Assembly: GCF_022549785.1 (NCBI RefSeq) | Contig: NZ_JAKZGO010000004.1 | Coordinates: 173,603 to 237,602 of the forward strand | Length of the DNA: 64,000 nt | Direction of reading: 5' to 3' | From: Belliella alkalica | Lineage (GTDB): Bacteria; Bacteroidota; Bacteroidia; Cytophagales; Cyclobacteriaceae | In this document: piece by piece, positions 8,057 to 16,221 of the stretch | Layout: each line of letters opens with the position of its first letter | Position numbering within the stretch: the first letter of the stretch is position 1 | Translations under genes and position numbers: made by a program | Notes under the pieces: model-generated | Told to the model about the DNA's origin: nothing | The model's input: only the letters and a program-made list of their open reading frames with translations | The model's database searches: none

Positions 8057-8800
8057 TTACTCTACAGGAGGGAAAGAAAAGAGCACTTCGCCTTTTTCGT
8101 CATAGAAATCCAATTTGGCTTGGTTCTCTTGATCTACATAGAACATTGCTCTTGGCATCCCTTGGTCATCGAATAGGAACAGTCCGTTGTTTTGGCTTCC
8201 TGATTTGCCAAGCATCACCCTAGGTGCCCCACCAACAAATCCCTGTTCTTGATATTCCTGCATTTTGGCACGAGCTGCAGCAGGATCGGTTTTCCTCAAC
8301 TCCTGTACTTCTGCCATGATTTCCATTGTTTTGAGTTGGGTTTCTTTTTCAGCCCTATCCATAAACACTAGACTGCTGCTCACCCTTCTTTTGTCACCTT
8401 GCTTGGCATCTGTAGTCAATAGCTGCATTACTTGGTCACCATCATATTGGTCAAATGTCAAGGACAAACCAGAGCTGTGGCCGTTTTCGGTAAGTGCGCC
8501 ATCGTAGATAAATCCACCGCACTCTATACCGTCTTCATTAAAGAAAATCATTCCTGAACGCTTTTTTCTTTCAGCATTGGTAGGTCTGTCATTGATTTTG
8601 GTATCGCCATTTGGGAATTTATCCACATTGGTGATGATCATCTTGACGGTGCCATCAGCTTCCACGATATTGATTCTTTGGACATCAATTTCTTCAAAAT
8701 GGTGATTTCCATTGTTTTTGAATGCAACTGATGCAAGTAAAATTGCGCCGCCCGCCATAGCTAGTGCAAAAGTTCTGAGTAATACTAATTCCCTGTTCAT
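8057..8800 (-). CDS. conserved hypothetical protein, single N-terminal membrane anchor
   Basis: A 247-residue protein with a hydrophobic N-terminus (LLRTFALAMAGGAILLASVAF, about residues 7-27) acting as a signal anchor or signal peptide. The rest is soluble and repeats strands such as VDGTVKMIITN, GMIFFNEDGIECGGFIYDG, NNGLFLFDDQGMPRAMFY and KLDFYDEKGEVLFSFP. These Asp/Gly-rich 'data-sheet' strands are reminiscent of small beta-propeller or beta-solenoid folds. There is no catalytic motif. It is monocistronic, with its own terminator. I recognise it only as a Bacteroidota protein of unknown function. Confidence 0.72.
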   Translation of the reverse strand: MNRELVLLRTFALAMAGGAILLASVAFKNNGNHHFEEIDVQRINIVEADGTVKMIITNVDKFPNGDTKINDRPTNAERKKRSGMIFFNEDGIECGGFIYDGALTENGHSSGLSLTFDQYDGDQVMQLLTTDAKQGDKRRVSSSLVFMDRAEKETQLKTMEIMAEVQELRKTDPAAARAKMQEYQEQGFVGGAPRVMLGKSGSQNNGLFLFDDQGMPRAMFYVDQENQAKLDFYDEKGEVLFSFPPVE

Positions 8801-8996
8801 ATTGATTTGGTTTTTGTTTTGAATGATTGATGCCTCAAAACTACATTCTACAAACCTGGTCGCACCCTAAAAAAAGATGAGCTAAGGAATATTTCCAATG
8901 AGCTGGGATAGAACTGGTTTGAACAAAGATGCTAAAAAATTACTTTATCTTTTGAAATTTAATAAAGTCTTAGTTTTTTTGTTAAAATTGATTTTT

Positions 8997-9218
8997 ATGA
9001 AAACTTTTGGAAAAGCTCTTTACATGTTTTTGGTGATTGCATTTAGTATGAACATAGGTTGGGTGATCTATTATTGGAATATTCATGATAATTTTTCATT
9101 GTTAACCTTTGAAGTGCCCAAAACTATTTACCTCCTAATTCAAGTCCTAGCACTTGCTTCATTCTCAAAAAGTTTGATTGACTTATTCAAAACGGACAAT
9201 GATAAAAATGAGATCTAA
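8997..9218 (+). CDS. small membrane protein of unknown function
   Basis: A 73-residue protein with two hydrophobic helices (about MFLVIAFSMNIGWVIYY and IYLLIQVLALASF) and a charged C-terminus. The frame is open from 8898, but the ATG at 8997 starts a more ordinary product and follows an AT-rich leader, so I prefer it. It ends 14 bp before the CPBP protease gene, so the two are likely co-transcribed and possibly functionally linked. No motif allows a function call. Confidence 0.55.
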   Translation: MKTFGKALYMFLVIAFSMNIGWVIYYWNIHDNFSLLTFEVPKTIYLLIQVLALASFSKSLIDLFKTDNDKNEI

Positions 9219-9232
9219 TTGAGATTTTAAAC

Positions 9233-9880
9233 ATGAATATCAAACCTTATCTGGATTTTTACCAAAAGGAAAAAAAGCTCTCTAAGCCTCAAATAATCAA
9301 ATTTTCTGCTTGTGCTTTGATCCTGAATTTTGCTTATCAATATCTTTTGATAGATCCTATGGCGATTCGTTTGGGGGTAGGAGGTATGGATACTGCTTTC
9401 AGCAATTCAGATACTATCACAATCTTTAGTGCATTGATTCTCGCACCCGTTCTTGAGGAGTTATTGGTTAGGGGCTATATGTCTGGTAAGCATATTCATT
9501 TTTGGTTTTTCTTTATTTTACCAATAATTGGGGCACTAGTTTTCATGAATTTTTGGTGGTTAATGATTGGTATTGGGCTTGTTTTTTTGATTTGGGCTTT
9601 ATCGGAGAATAAAAAGAACCCAGACCAGACTTATATTTCTTCTGGTTTATTTTATTCAACTTATATTTTCACTGCATTATTTTTTGCGATTCTACACATT
9701 GAAAATATCGAAACCGATTCTATTTTCCAGAAGATTTCATTTTGTATGATATCTCTTACTCCGGGAGCACTTTTGTTTGGCTGGATCAGGTATCAAGGTG
9801 GCTTGCACTATTCGATTATACTTCATGGCTTGTTTAATTTGATTACTATAAGTTTGAATGAATTACTTTATGTATCATAA
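9233..9880 (+). CDS. CPBP-family intramembrane metalloprotease
   Basis: A 215-residue multi-pass membrane protein with the conserved motifs of the CAAX protease/bacteriocin-processing (CPBP, Abi) family. These are APVLEELLVRGY (paired Glu and Arg), FFAILHI (His) and ILHGLFNLI (His plus Asn). These residues coordinate the metal and the water molecule inside the membrane. Family members cleave prenylated or membrane-spanning peptides or confer bacteriocin self-immunity; the substrate here is unknown. It follows a small membrane protein, and nothing nearby looks like a peptide to be processed. Confidence 0.85.
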   Translation: MNIKPYLDFYQKEKKLSKPQIIKFSACALILNFAYQYLLIDPMAIRLGVGGMDTAFSNSDTITIFSALILAPVLEELLVRGYMSGKHIHFWFFFILPIIGALVFMNFWWLMIGIGLVFLIWALSENKKNPDQTYISSGLFYSTYIFTALFFAILHIENIETDSIFQKISFCMISLTPGALLFGWIRYQGGLHYSIILHGLFNLITISLNELLYVS

Positions 9881-9911
9881 TTAATTAACCAGACAGAACA
9901 TTACATCTCTT

Positions 9912-9997
9912 CCATTTACACTTTGGCGAAAACCTCCGTTCTCTTTGTGGTTAATTCTACTTTGCGAATATTTGCTCCTCCCCAAACTTTGCGAGCT
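9912..9997 (+). repeat. degenerate dispersed intergenic repeat (TTTGCG family)
   Basis: This stretch contains CACTTTGGCGAAAACCTCC, CTCTTTGTGGTTAA, then TTTGCTCCTCCCCAAACTTTGCGAG. The last block recurs at 11843-11868 with a few changes. The CTTTGCG words also resemble the hairpin core of the array at 22.5-24.2 kb. It lies between two convergent genes and has no supported coding content. Confidence 0.5.
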
Positions 9998-10003
9998 TCT
10001 ACC

Positions 10004-10663
10004 TCACCACAACCTCACATACCCATTTTCATGAAGCTCTTCGACAGATTTTATCGGGAAAGTTCGGCCATTTTTGATCATGTAAACTTCATCGGAAATC
10101 TGCATGATATGTTCATAAAGATGGTCTGAAACCAAAATTCCTTTGTTCGACTTCTCTTCAAGGATTAGATTTTTGATCGTGTCCACGTGGACAGGCATGA
10201 TGTGGGAGAAAGGCTCATCAAGGATGACAAATTTGCTTTTTGACTTGAGGACAAGGTATAATTCCAAAATTCGCTTCACACCACCAGAAAGATGTGCCAT
10301 TTTTATTCCCCTGTACTGCTCAAACTCGGGAAAAGATTCGATAAATGCCTCAATATCTATTTCAAAATCATCAAAAATACGTTCTAAAGATAAGCTGTCT
10401 GGCACAAAGTTATGCTGTGGTAGATAGCGCAAATCCTCTGGTAGCCGACTAGAGCCCAAAAGGCTTTTGCCATTGATTCTGATTGATTTTTCCTCTGTAA
10501 GTGGATCGCCAATAATGATTTTCATCAAGCAGGATTTCCCGCAGCCATTTCTTCCCAAAAGCCCAGTGACATTTCCAGTGGTACATTTTAAATACACATT
10601 TTGCAAAATACGGTTGATCCCAAAGCTTAGCATCACACCATCTACTTCTAGGATATGGCTCAT
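10004..10663 (-). CDS. ABC transporter ATP-binding protein
   Basis: A 219-residue stand-alone ABC ATPase. It has Walker A GRNGCGKS (about 37-44), Q-loop LPQHNF, signature LSGGVKR, Walker B KFVILDEPFSH and H-loop LVSDHLYEH. It powers import, export or a regulatory function with a membrane partner. Its ATG overlaps the stop of the upstream 105-residue membrane protein (ATGA, 10660-10663), which is the only candidate partner here and is much smaller than a usual permease. The signature lacks the second Q of LSGGQ, which is common in divergent members. The substrate is unknown. Confidence 0.88.
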   Translation of the reverse strand: MSHILEVDGVMLSFGINRILQNVYLKCTTGNVTGLLGRNGCGKSCLMKIIIGDPLTEEKSIRINGKSLLGSSRLPEDLRYLPQHNFVPDSLSLERIFDDFEIDIEAFIESFPEFEQYRGIKMAHLSGGVKRILELYLVLKSKSKFVILDEPFSHIMPVHVDTIKNLILEEKSNKGILVSDHLYEHIMQISDEVYMIKNGRTFPIKSVEELHENGYVRLW

Positions 10664-10977
10664 GCTATTTGTAAAGTTAAGATCATCAATATCAAAAACA
10701 GAAAAAAGTCAAAACCCAAACTTCCTATCCACAGGCTTTTCTTTCCAAGCCCGAGGTTTTTGTAATAGTAATATTCATGTCGCATCTCGTCATTTTGAAA
10801 GAAATAGATCAAACCGGATACCCCTAATTTTAGCCAAGTGAGCAGCATAAAGGATTTTCCTCCAGAAGAAAAAGCGATTACCAAGCATGTCAAAGTAATC
10901 ACCAAACTAAATAAGGCAAAAGAGCTGTAGAATACCCTTATTAGTTTGATCTTTTTCTTTAGTTCTATCATGTACAA
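10660..10977 (-). CDS. small membrane protein, putative partner of the ABC ATPase
   Basis: A 105-residue protein with about three hydrophobic helices: ALFSLVITLTCLVIAF, KLGVSGLIYFF and FDFFLFLILMILTLQI. A conserved-looking YYYYKNLGLGKK linker lies between the second and third. The 4-bp overlap with the ABC ATPase gene implies coupled translation and probably a complex. An alternative start is the second Met two codons in. It is too small for a classical permease, so it may form a multimer or play an accessory role. Confidence 0.65.
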   Translation of the reverse strand: MYMIELKKKIKLIRVFYSSFALFSLVITLTCLVIAFSSGGKSFMLLTWLKLGVSGLIYFFQNDEMRHEYYYYKNLGLGKKSLWIGSLGFDFFLFLILMILTLQIA

Positions 10978-10986
10978 AATGGATTT

Positions 10987-11595
10987 CTATTTTACATTTA
11001 GAATTTTTTTTATATCAAACTTTGAATCATCGAGCTTCATTGGTACGATTTTGTTGGCAGTCATCACTTGATAGTAGTCATCGTAGTAGGTTACAATTCT
11101 CAAAGCAAGTGCACCATTTGTAAATTCAAGATATCCAGACCAATCTCCAAACTTATGAGATTCAAAATTTGCCGGATTCACTTTTATCTTATTGGAGTAA
11201 AACGTAACTGACTTATCCTTTTTTACTGATTCACAACGATACTTTAGGATTTTGGCTTTCTTTTTACCTTTGCTGTAGTTAGATTTTCCTTGTTCCCAAA
11301 TACCAGCATCCAATTTATATACCCCATCACCATTTTTATAGTAATAGACATTTCCTTTTTGATTGTATAATTGTATCAATGCTTCTTCTTGATCGAAGGC
11401 TACATAATTCCCTTCTTTGATGTAATAATGTTGCTCTTTGAAAAGCACATCTTGCTTTTGCTTGGTGATGTTTTCCCCTTCGAGGGTGAAATATTCGTAA
11501 GTGTAATGAATGTATCCTTCAAAATACTCTTGGCCTTTGGCATTTTGCAAAAACATTAGCCCCATAAAAAGGGCAGAAAATAAAAGCTTCTTCAT
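10987..11595 (-). CDS. secreted hypothetical protein (DUF4412/GLPGLI-like appearance)
   Basis: A 202-residue protein with a clear signal peptide (KKLLFSALFMGLMFLQNAKG, cleavage after AKG). The mature part is rich in Tyr, Lys and beta strands (YFEGYIHYTYEYF, QHYYIKEGNYVAF, GNVYYYKNGDGVYKL), a pattern seen in periplasmic Bacteroidota proteins annotated as DUF4412 or GLPGLI. It ends 9 bp before the small membrane protein, so the three leftward genes (11595 to 10004) probably form one operon. The biochemical role is unknown. Confidence 0.65.
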   Translation of the reverse strand: MKKLLFSALFMGLMFLQNAKGQEYFEGYIHYTYEYFTLEGENITKQKQDVLFKEQHYYIKEGNYVAFDQEEALIQLYNQKGNVYYYKNGDGVYKLDAGIWEQGKSNYSKGKKKAKILKYRCESVKKDKSVTFYSNKIKVNPANFESHKFGDWSGYLEFTNGALALRIVTYYDDYYQVMTANKIVPMKLDDSKFDIKKILNVK

Positions 11596-11842
11596 AGAAA
11601 GGGGATGTTAAAAGTAAATTTAAAAATTAAGTTTAAAATTCATGCAGAAAGTCTGGCTACTTTCTAATTTAAGTACCTTTTAATTTTATTTTTCATTGGA
11701 ACCTCCAAAAAAAGGGTGATTGATGGTTATTTCCCCCTGACAAATTATGTTAAAAAATAAAAACTATAATTTTTATATCAATCTACAAACCAATAACCTA
11801 AACTAAAAAATATTACCAAAATTTCCCCTAAATCATCTCTTC

Positions 11843-11868
11843 GAAACTTTGCTCCTTCCCAAACTTTG
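11843..11868 (+). repeat. dispersed intergenic repeat copy
   Basis: CTTTGCTCCTTCCCAAACTTTGCGAG closely matches the block near 9972-9997. This points to a short dispersed repeat in intergenic DNA next to operon ends. Confidence 0.5.
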
Positions 11869-11876
11869 CGAGAAAC

Positions 11877-11900
11877 AAAAAAAGCCCCCTTTCGGAGGCC
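11877..11900 (-). terminator. intrinsic terminator (GAAA tetraloop), leftward
   Basis: On the reverse strand GCCTCC-GAAA-GGGGGC forms a 6-bp stem (one G-U pair) with a stable GNRA loop, followed by seven T. It lies 300 bp beyond the stop of the S9 peptidase gene, so that transcript would carry a long 3' UTR, or a separate short RNA ends here. Confidence 0.75.
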
Positions 11901-11905
11901 TTTTT

Positions 11906-12200
11906 AATATTTGAGGCAATAATTCTAAATCTATATCTGCTTTTTTACCAGTCGCCACTTACATTCATGTGCATATTCTAACTTCAGTGCAGTCGACTGT
12001 CAGCTGTTTTCTACACCACAGGCGCACAAGTCGTTGACAATTTGATCTTGTCTGAATTTGGTTTACACATTAGTGTCCAGTCTCAGGTTTTGTTCTTCGT
12101 TAATTGGATATCCCTTTTCATACTAGTACCCATTTTTAATATTGCTTGAAGTTCAAATCAATCAGCTGTTATCGTATGAGCGTCGACTGTTGTCAAATTT
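11906..12200. other. noncoding stretch of unknown content before the terminator
   Basis: About 300 bp with no ORF of useful length in any frame. It holds palindromic CAGTCGACTG (11991-12000) and a related GCGTCGACTG near 12180, and two CAGCTG words. It would be transcribed leftwards from the peptidase gene up to the GAAA terminator. I do not recognise tmRNA, 6S, SRP or RNase P RNA. It could be a long 3' UTR, a small RNA or decayed coding DNA. The remainder of the 11596-12200 gap is plain AT-rich DNA. Confidence 0.35.
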
Positions 12201-14636
12201 TTATTTTTTGTTTTTAACATATTTTTCCAACCACTCGTGTTGTTCATAAAGGGTATGTAGAATGGATTCTTCTGCCGCATAGCCATGGCTTTCGTGAGGT
12301 AAGAATACCAATCTAGTAGTAGCTCCATGTCCTTTTAGTGCATTGTAATAACGCTCAGATTGGATTGGGAATGTTCCTGCATTATTGTCAGCCATACCAT
12401 GGATCAATAGAATTGGAGTTTTCACTTTGTCAGCATGCATAAATGGCGCCATCGTATTGTACACATCTGGAGCTTCCCAGTATGTTCTCTGCTCGTATTG
12501 GAAACCAAAAGGAGTCAAAGTTCTATTGTAAGCACCACTTCTAGCGATTCCTGCCGCAAAGAGATTGGTATGTGAAAGCAAGTTTGCAGTCATAAACGCT
12601 CCATAAGAGTGGCCACCAACAGCTATCTTTTCTCTATCTCCTATTCCAGAATCTACGATATAGTCAATCGCTGCTTCTGCATTGGCTACAAGTTGCTCTA
12701 AGAAGAAGTCATTTGGTTCAAGGTCACCTTCACCTACGATGGGCATCTCTGTCTGATCCATGATCGCATATCCTTGTGTCACCCAGTACAGCGGAGATCC
12801 CCAGCTTAGTCTGGTAAACCTGTAAAGAGAACCTCTTACTTGAGAAGCCACGGCAGCGGACTTGTATTCTCTTGGGTAAGCCCACATCAATACTGGCAAT
12901 CTGCCATCTTTTGCTGGGTCATAGCCTTCAGGTGTGTAGACTACCGCTGATAGATCCAAGCCATCATTTCTTTTATATTTTACCAACTCTTTTTTGATTC
13001 CTTTGATCGACTCATAAGGATGCTCAAAATTTGTGATTTGAAGAGGAGCGATCCTTTTTCTTGTGTTTACCAACCAGTAGTTAGGTTGCAATTCTATACC
13101 TTCTTTGGAAGTGATAAACTCAGTAGCGTCATTATTCAAAACTTTCACTACCCTTTCATAGTATGGAGCTTGACTTCTCCAAAGTATTTTTTCAGTTTTG
13201 GTCTTTACGTTAAATGTAGAAAGGTATGGCATGCTTCCTTCAGGCGATCCCCCTTCACTTGTCATAAATACATCGTCACCTTTTCTTAAAATTACACTTC
13301 TTCCATATTGGTTGGTAGTAAATACAGGGCTTCCTGGATCATTGTAGATATCATCTGAAGATCTTTCGATGATCACTGTCCCTTTGTCCATTGGCTTGGA
13401 AGGATTTATCAGTCTTACGATTTGTTTTCTGGTAGCAGACCATCTTTCACTGAATAGTGCAAAATTGTCATCTGACCAAGAAATACCACCGTATCTATAT
13501 GCAGTACTTGCAAATTTCACCTTGTTTCCAGAAAATGGAGCGTCTAATGTATATACGATATCTCTCTCCGCAACATCAACTCTGCCGTCACCACCATCTT
13601 GAGCTTCTACCCAGTATAGCGTCGCTGGCTTGTCAGCTCTCCAGTTGATCGATCTTGGACCGGTCACTGTTGCATCAAAACCAGTTGGTCTTACTTCATC
13701 CAAAGGTATTTCTGCAAATGTCTTGATATTTTTGCCAGTCATATCCCAAATCTGTACATCATATGGGAATCTAGATGCTGGTACTAGGTAAGAGAATGGC
13801 TTTTTGATCTTATCAATCATCACATACTTACCATCTGGAGAAAGACTCACTGAGCTAAACATACCTGGTTGTCCAAATGCTGTTTTGTTACCATCCAAAT
13901 CGATTAGCATCAATTGTGAATCCATAAAATATGCGAATAGATCTTCTTCATGTCTGTTTGTCAACAGATCCTGATATGTTCTTGATGGAGCGGCATTTCC
14001 TGAAGTTTCCTGGATCGTTGGTCCTACAGGAGCCAATGGAGCTACTGGAATTGAACCTCTTTTAGGATTGATAGCTTTCAAAAGAATCTTGTTGTCAGGA
14101 GTCCAGCTCATGGTGCCTCCCATGACATCGTTGACAATTTCGTCTGTTAGTTTTTTTGCTTCAAAAGTCGTAAGGTCAACTAGCCATAAACTGATTCCAG
14201 TATTGCTTGTATTGGTGACAGCGGCATATTTTTCATCTTTTGAAAGAGCAAAACCTCCAAGTCTTGCATTTGTAGGCAATCCTTTGATTTGTGTTTCTAC
14301 ACCTGTTCTAGTGTTTTTGATTTTGACATTTTCTACAGCACCGCTACGGCTAGGACCATTGGTAGCTGGATTGATTCTCATCCCTGCTATTCTCAATTCA
14401 GGCTGAGCCAGATCTTCAATAGATGGATTTCCAGAGCGCTCTAGTAGCAGCATAAACTCTCCCGTACGGCTAAAACTTGCAGATGGGGTAGATGGTGCCA
14501 ATACCAAGTCAGCGATTTCTTTTGGGGGTTTTTGGTAGGTTAAGGAGCTTTGTGCAAATGCGCTTGGTAGGGTAATGATCCATGCAAGGCATAGCCACAT
14601 CGAAGCTTTCACCGTATTTTGTAATGAGTATAGCAT
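12201..14636 (-). CDS. S9-family (prolyl oligopeptidase-like) secreted peptidase
   Basis: An 811-residue exported serine peptidase. It has a signal peptide at about residues 1-28 (ending AFAQ) and a long N-terminal beta-propeller region with WD-like strands (ISLWLVDLTTFEAKKL, SVSLSPDGKYVMI). The C-terminal alpha/beta hydrolase domain carries catalytic S677 (GGHSYGAF), D750 (HGMADNN) and H784 (PHESHGY). This domain order fits the S9 family, and the overall look is close to the S9D glutamyl endopeptidase-like group. It probably degrades peptides in the periplasm or outside the cell. It is monocistronic, with upstream and downstream terminators. Specificity is inferred only. Confidence 0.88.
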   Translation of the reverse strand: MLYSLQNTVKASMWLCLAWIITLPSAFAQSSLTYQKPPKEIADLVLAPSTPSASFSRTGEFMLLLERSGNPSIEDLAQPELRIAGMRINPATNGPSRSGAVENVKIKNTRTGVETQIKGLPTNARLGGFALSKDEKYAAVTNTSNTGISLWLVDLTTFEAKKLTDEIVNDVMGGTMSWTPDNKILLKAINPKRGSIPVAPLAPVGPTIQETSGNAAPSRTYQDLLTNRHEEDLFAYFMDSQLMLIDLDGNKTAFGQPGMFSSVSLSPDGKYVMIDKIKKPFSYLVPASRFPYDVQIWDMTGKNIKTFAEIPLDEVRPTGFDATVTGPRSINWRADKPATLYWVEAQDGGDGRVDVAERDIVYTLDAPFSGNKVKFASTAYRYGGISWSDDNFALFSERWSATRKQIVRLINPSKPMDKGTVIIERSSDDIYNDPGSPVFTTNQYGRSVILRKGDDVFMTSEGGSPEGSMPYLSTFNVKTKTEKILWRSQAPYYERVVKVLNNDATEFITSKEGIELQPNYWLVNTRKRIAPLQITNFEHPYESIKGIKKELVKYKRNDGLDLSAVVYTPEGYDPAKDGRLPVLMWAYPREYKSAAVASQVRGSLYRFTRLSWGSPLYWVTQGYAIMDQTEMPIVGEGDLEPNDFFLEQLVANAEAAIDYIVDSGIGDREKIAVGGHSYGAFMTANLLSHTNLFAAGIARSGAYNRTLTPFGFQYEQRTYWEAPDVYNTMAPFMHADKVKTPILLIHGMADNNAGTFPIQSERYYNALKGHGATTRLVFLPHESHGYAAEESILHTLYEQHEWLEKYVKNKK

Positions 14637-14746
14637 AGTAAAATTCGTTATTTGTAGAAATTTACAGCTTTTAGTTCATCTTACAGCAAATTTTTGAATT
14701 TTAGGTAGCGCAAAGATATAAACGGTAAATTCTGGTGCTTAAAAAC

Positions 14747-14773
14747 AAAAAAGGAGCACGATGGCTCCTTTTT
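14747..14773 (-). terminator. terminator after the GldJ/GldK-like gene
   Basis: GGAGC (14753-14757) pairs with GCTCC (14764-14768), extended by A-T pairs. On the reverse strand the hairpin is followed by seven T, fitting the end of the leftward gene that stops at 14818. Confidence 0.7.
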
Positions 14774-14817
14774 GAAATCAAATCAATGATTTGAACTGTA
14801 TATTTTTCCTAAATGGT

Positions 14818-16041
14818 TTATTTTCCAACTGCACCTACAGAAATCATGGCACATCTGAAACCAATGTGATTGGTTGCAGAGTCTTGGTGCATAAATCTCC
14901 TAGTTCCAGGGGATAACCAATATGCCATATCTCTCCATGATCCACCTTTGTATACTCTATAATTATCGTCGATCAAGGTAGTTTTGTAATCAGTTTCTTC
15001 ATCAAATATGCCATCTTTTCTCAATGGATTCAAGTCGTCAAAATCAGTAAATGAAAGTGGTCTGTACACATCCTGAACCCACTCGTTTACATTTCCTGCC
15101 ATTTGGTATAATCCAAAATCATTTGGTGGGTAATCATACACATTGGTAGGAATGATATCACCATCATTAGCAAGTCCACCTGCAATACCTGCATAATCAC
15201 CTCTACCTCTTTTGAAGTTGGCTAGCATATCGCCTTGCTTACCTCTTCTTTTTATATTGTATGGATTTCTTACGCCTCTACCATCCCAAGGATAAATCCT
15301 TCCATATTCTTGATTTTCGTCCATGTACTGCGTTCCAATCATAGCCTTAGCAGCGTATTCCCATTCAGCTTCGTTAGGAAGTCTGTATTCTGGTATTGCC
15401 ACGCCTCTTTCTAGTAATTGATTTTTTGTCAAGGTACTATCTAGACCTTCTTTTTCACGCATCAACTCACTGACACGTTCTGTTCTCCATTTTGCATATG
15501 CAGATGCTTGCGTCCATGAAACTCCCGCTACAGGATAAAAATTAAAACCAGGGAATCTAAAATAGTAAGTATCATATACGTCATTATATGACATTGCTCC
15601 TGCCCATACTTTTTCGGAAGGCTCTAGTTTCAATACGGAATCCGCACTGACTTTCTTTCGCATACCAAATAAAAACTCTCTGTAATCATTATTGGTGATT
15701 TCTGTTTCATCCATGTAAAAAGAAGCTATGGTAACTGTTCTTTCTACATTATCTCTGAAGGCCATTATGTCTTCTTCTTGAGATCCGATCACCGCTCTAC
15801 CACCCTGAATATACTTCAAGTTTGGCCCAACAAATTGCTTTGACATTTTGGTTACGATGAAGTTTGTACTGTCATTCGCATCAAAACTAAAATCAGCACC
15901 GGTAGTGGCACTTTTTTTCCCTGGCTTAGCGGCAGTCCTTCTACCATAACCAGGCGTTTTATTACAAGATGATAATATGCCTGTTGCTATAAAAAGCAAA
16001 GCAATGGCAACTATCCCCAATTTATTCTTTCCAAAAACCAT
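14818..16041 (-). CDS. gldJ: gliding motility/type 9 secretion lipoprotein, GldJ/GldK family
   Basis: A 407-residue lipoprotein with signal and lipobox at the N-terminus (FIATGILSSCNK). The rest is a formylglycine-generating-enzyme-like (sulfatase-modifying factor) domain without obvious catalytic cysteines. Diagnostic motifs are IQGGRAVIGS, SFYMDETEITNNDYREFLF, PVAGVSWTQASAYAKWRTERV, YRLPNEAEWEYAAKA, MAGNVNEWVQDVYR and YKGGSWRD. This is the pattern of GldJ and GldK, outer-membrane lipoproteins needed for gliding and the type 9 secretion ring. GldJ is favoured because no gldL, gldM or gldN follows it, but GldK is not excluded. It is monocistronic. Confidence 0.8.
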   Translation of the reverse strand: MVFGKNKLGIVAIALLFIATGILSSCNKTPGYGRRTAAKPGKKSATTGADFSFDANDSTNFIVTKMSKQFVGPNLKYIQGGRAVIGSQEEDIMAFRDNVERTVTIASFYMDETEITNNDYREFLFGMRKKVSADSVLKLEPSEKVWAGAMSYNDVYDTYYFRFPGFNFYPVAGVSWTQASAYAKWRTERVSELMREKEGLDSTLTKNQLLERGVAIPEYRLPNEAEWEYAAKAMIGTQYMDENQEYGRIYPWDGRGVRNPYNIKRRGKQGDMLANFKRGRGDYAGIAGGLANDGDIIPTNVYDYPPNDFGLYQMAGNVNEWVQDVYRPLSFTDFDDLNPLRKDGIFDEETDYKTTLIDDNYRVYKGGSWRDMAYWLSPGTRRFMHQDSATNHIGFRCAMISVGAVGK

Positions 16042-16221
16042 ATGACATTAAGTGTTTTTTGTGCACAAATAGAACGCTAATATATAATCAATAATATCTT
16101 ATCACAATTTTATTTTTTACTGCACTGCTCATAAGAAGTGCGAAATTGGCTAAAATCTTAGATATTATACAAAAAATATCTCCGAAGTGACAAATTTAAT
16201 CCTACCAAATTTTTTCATTTT

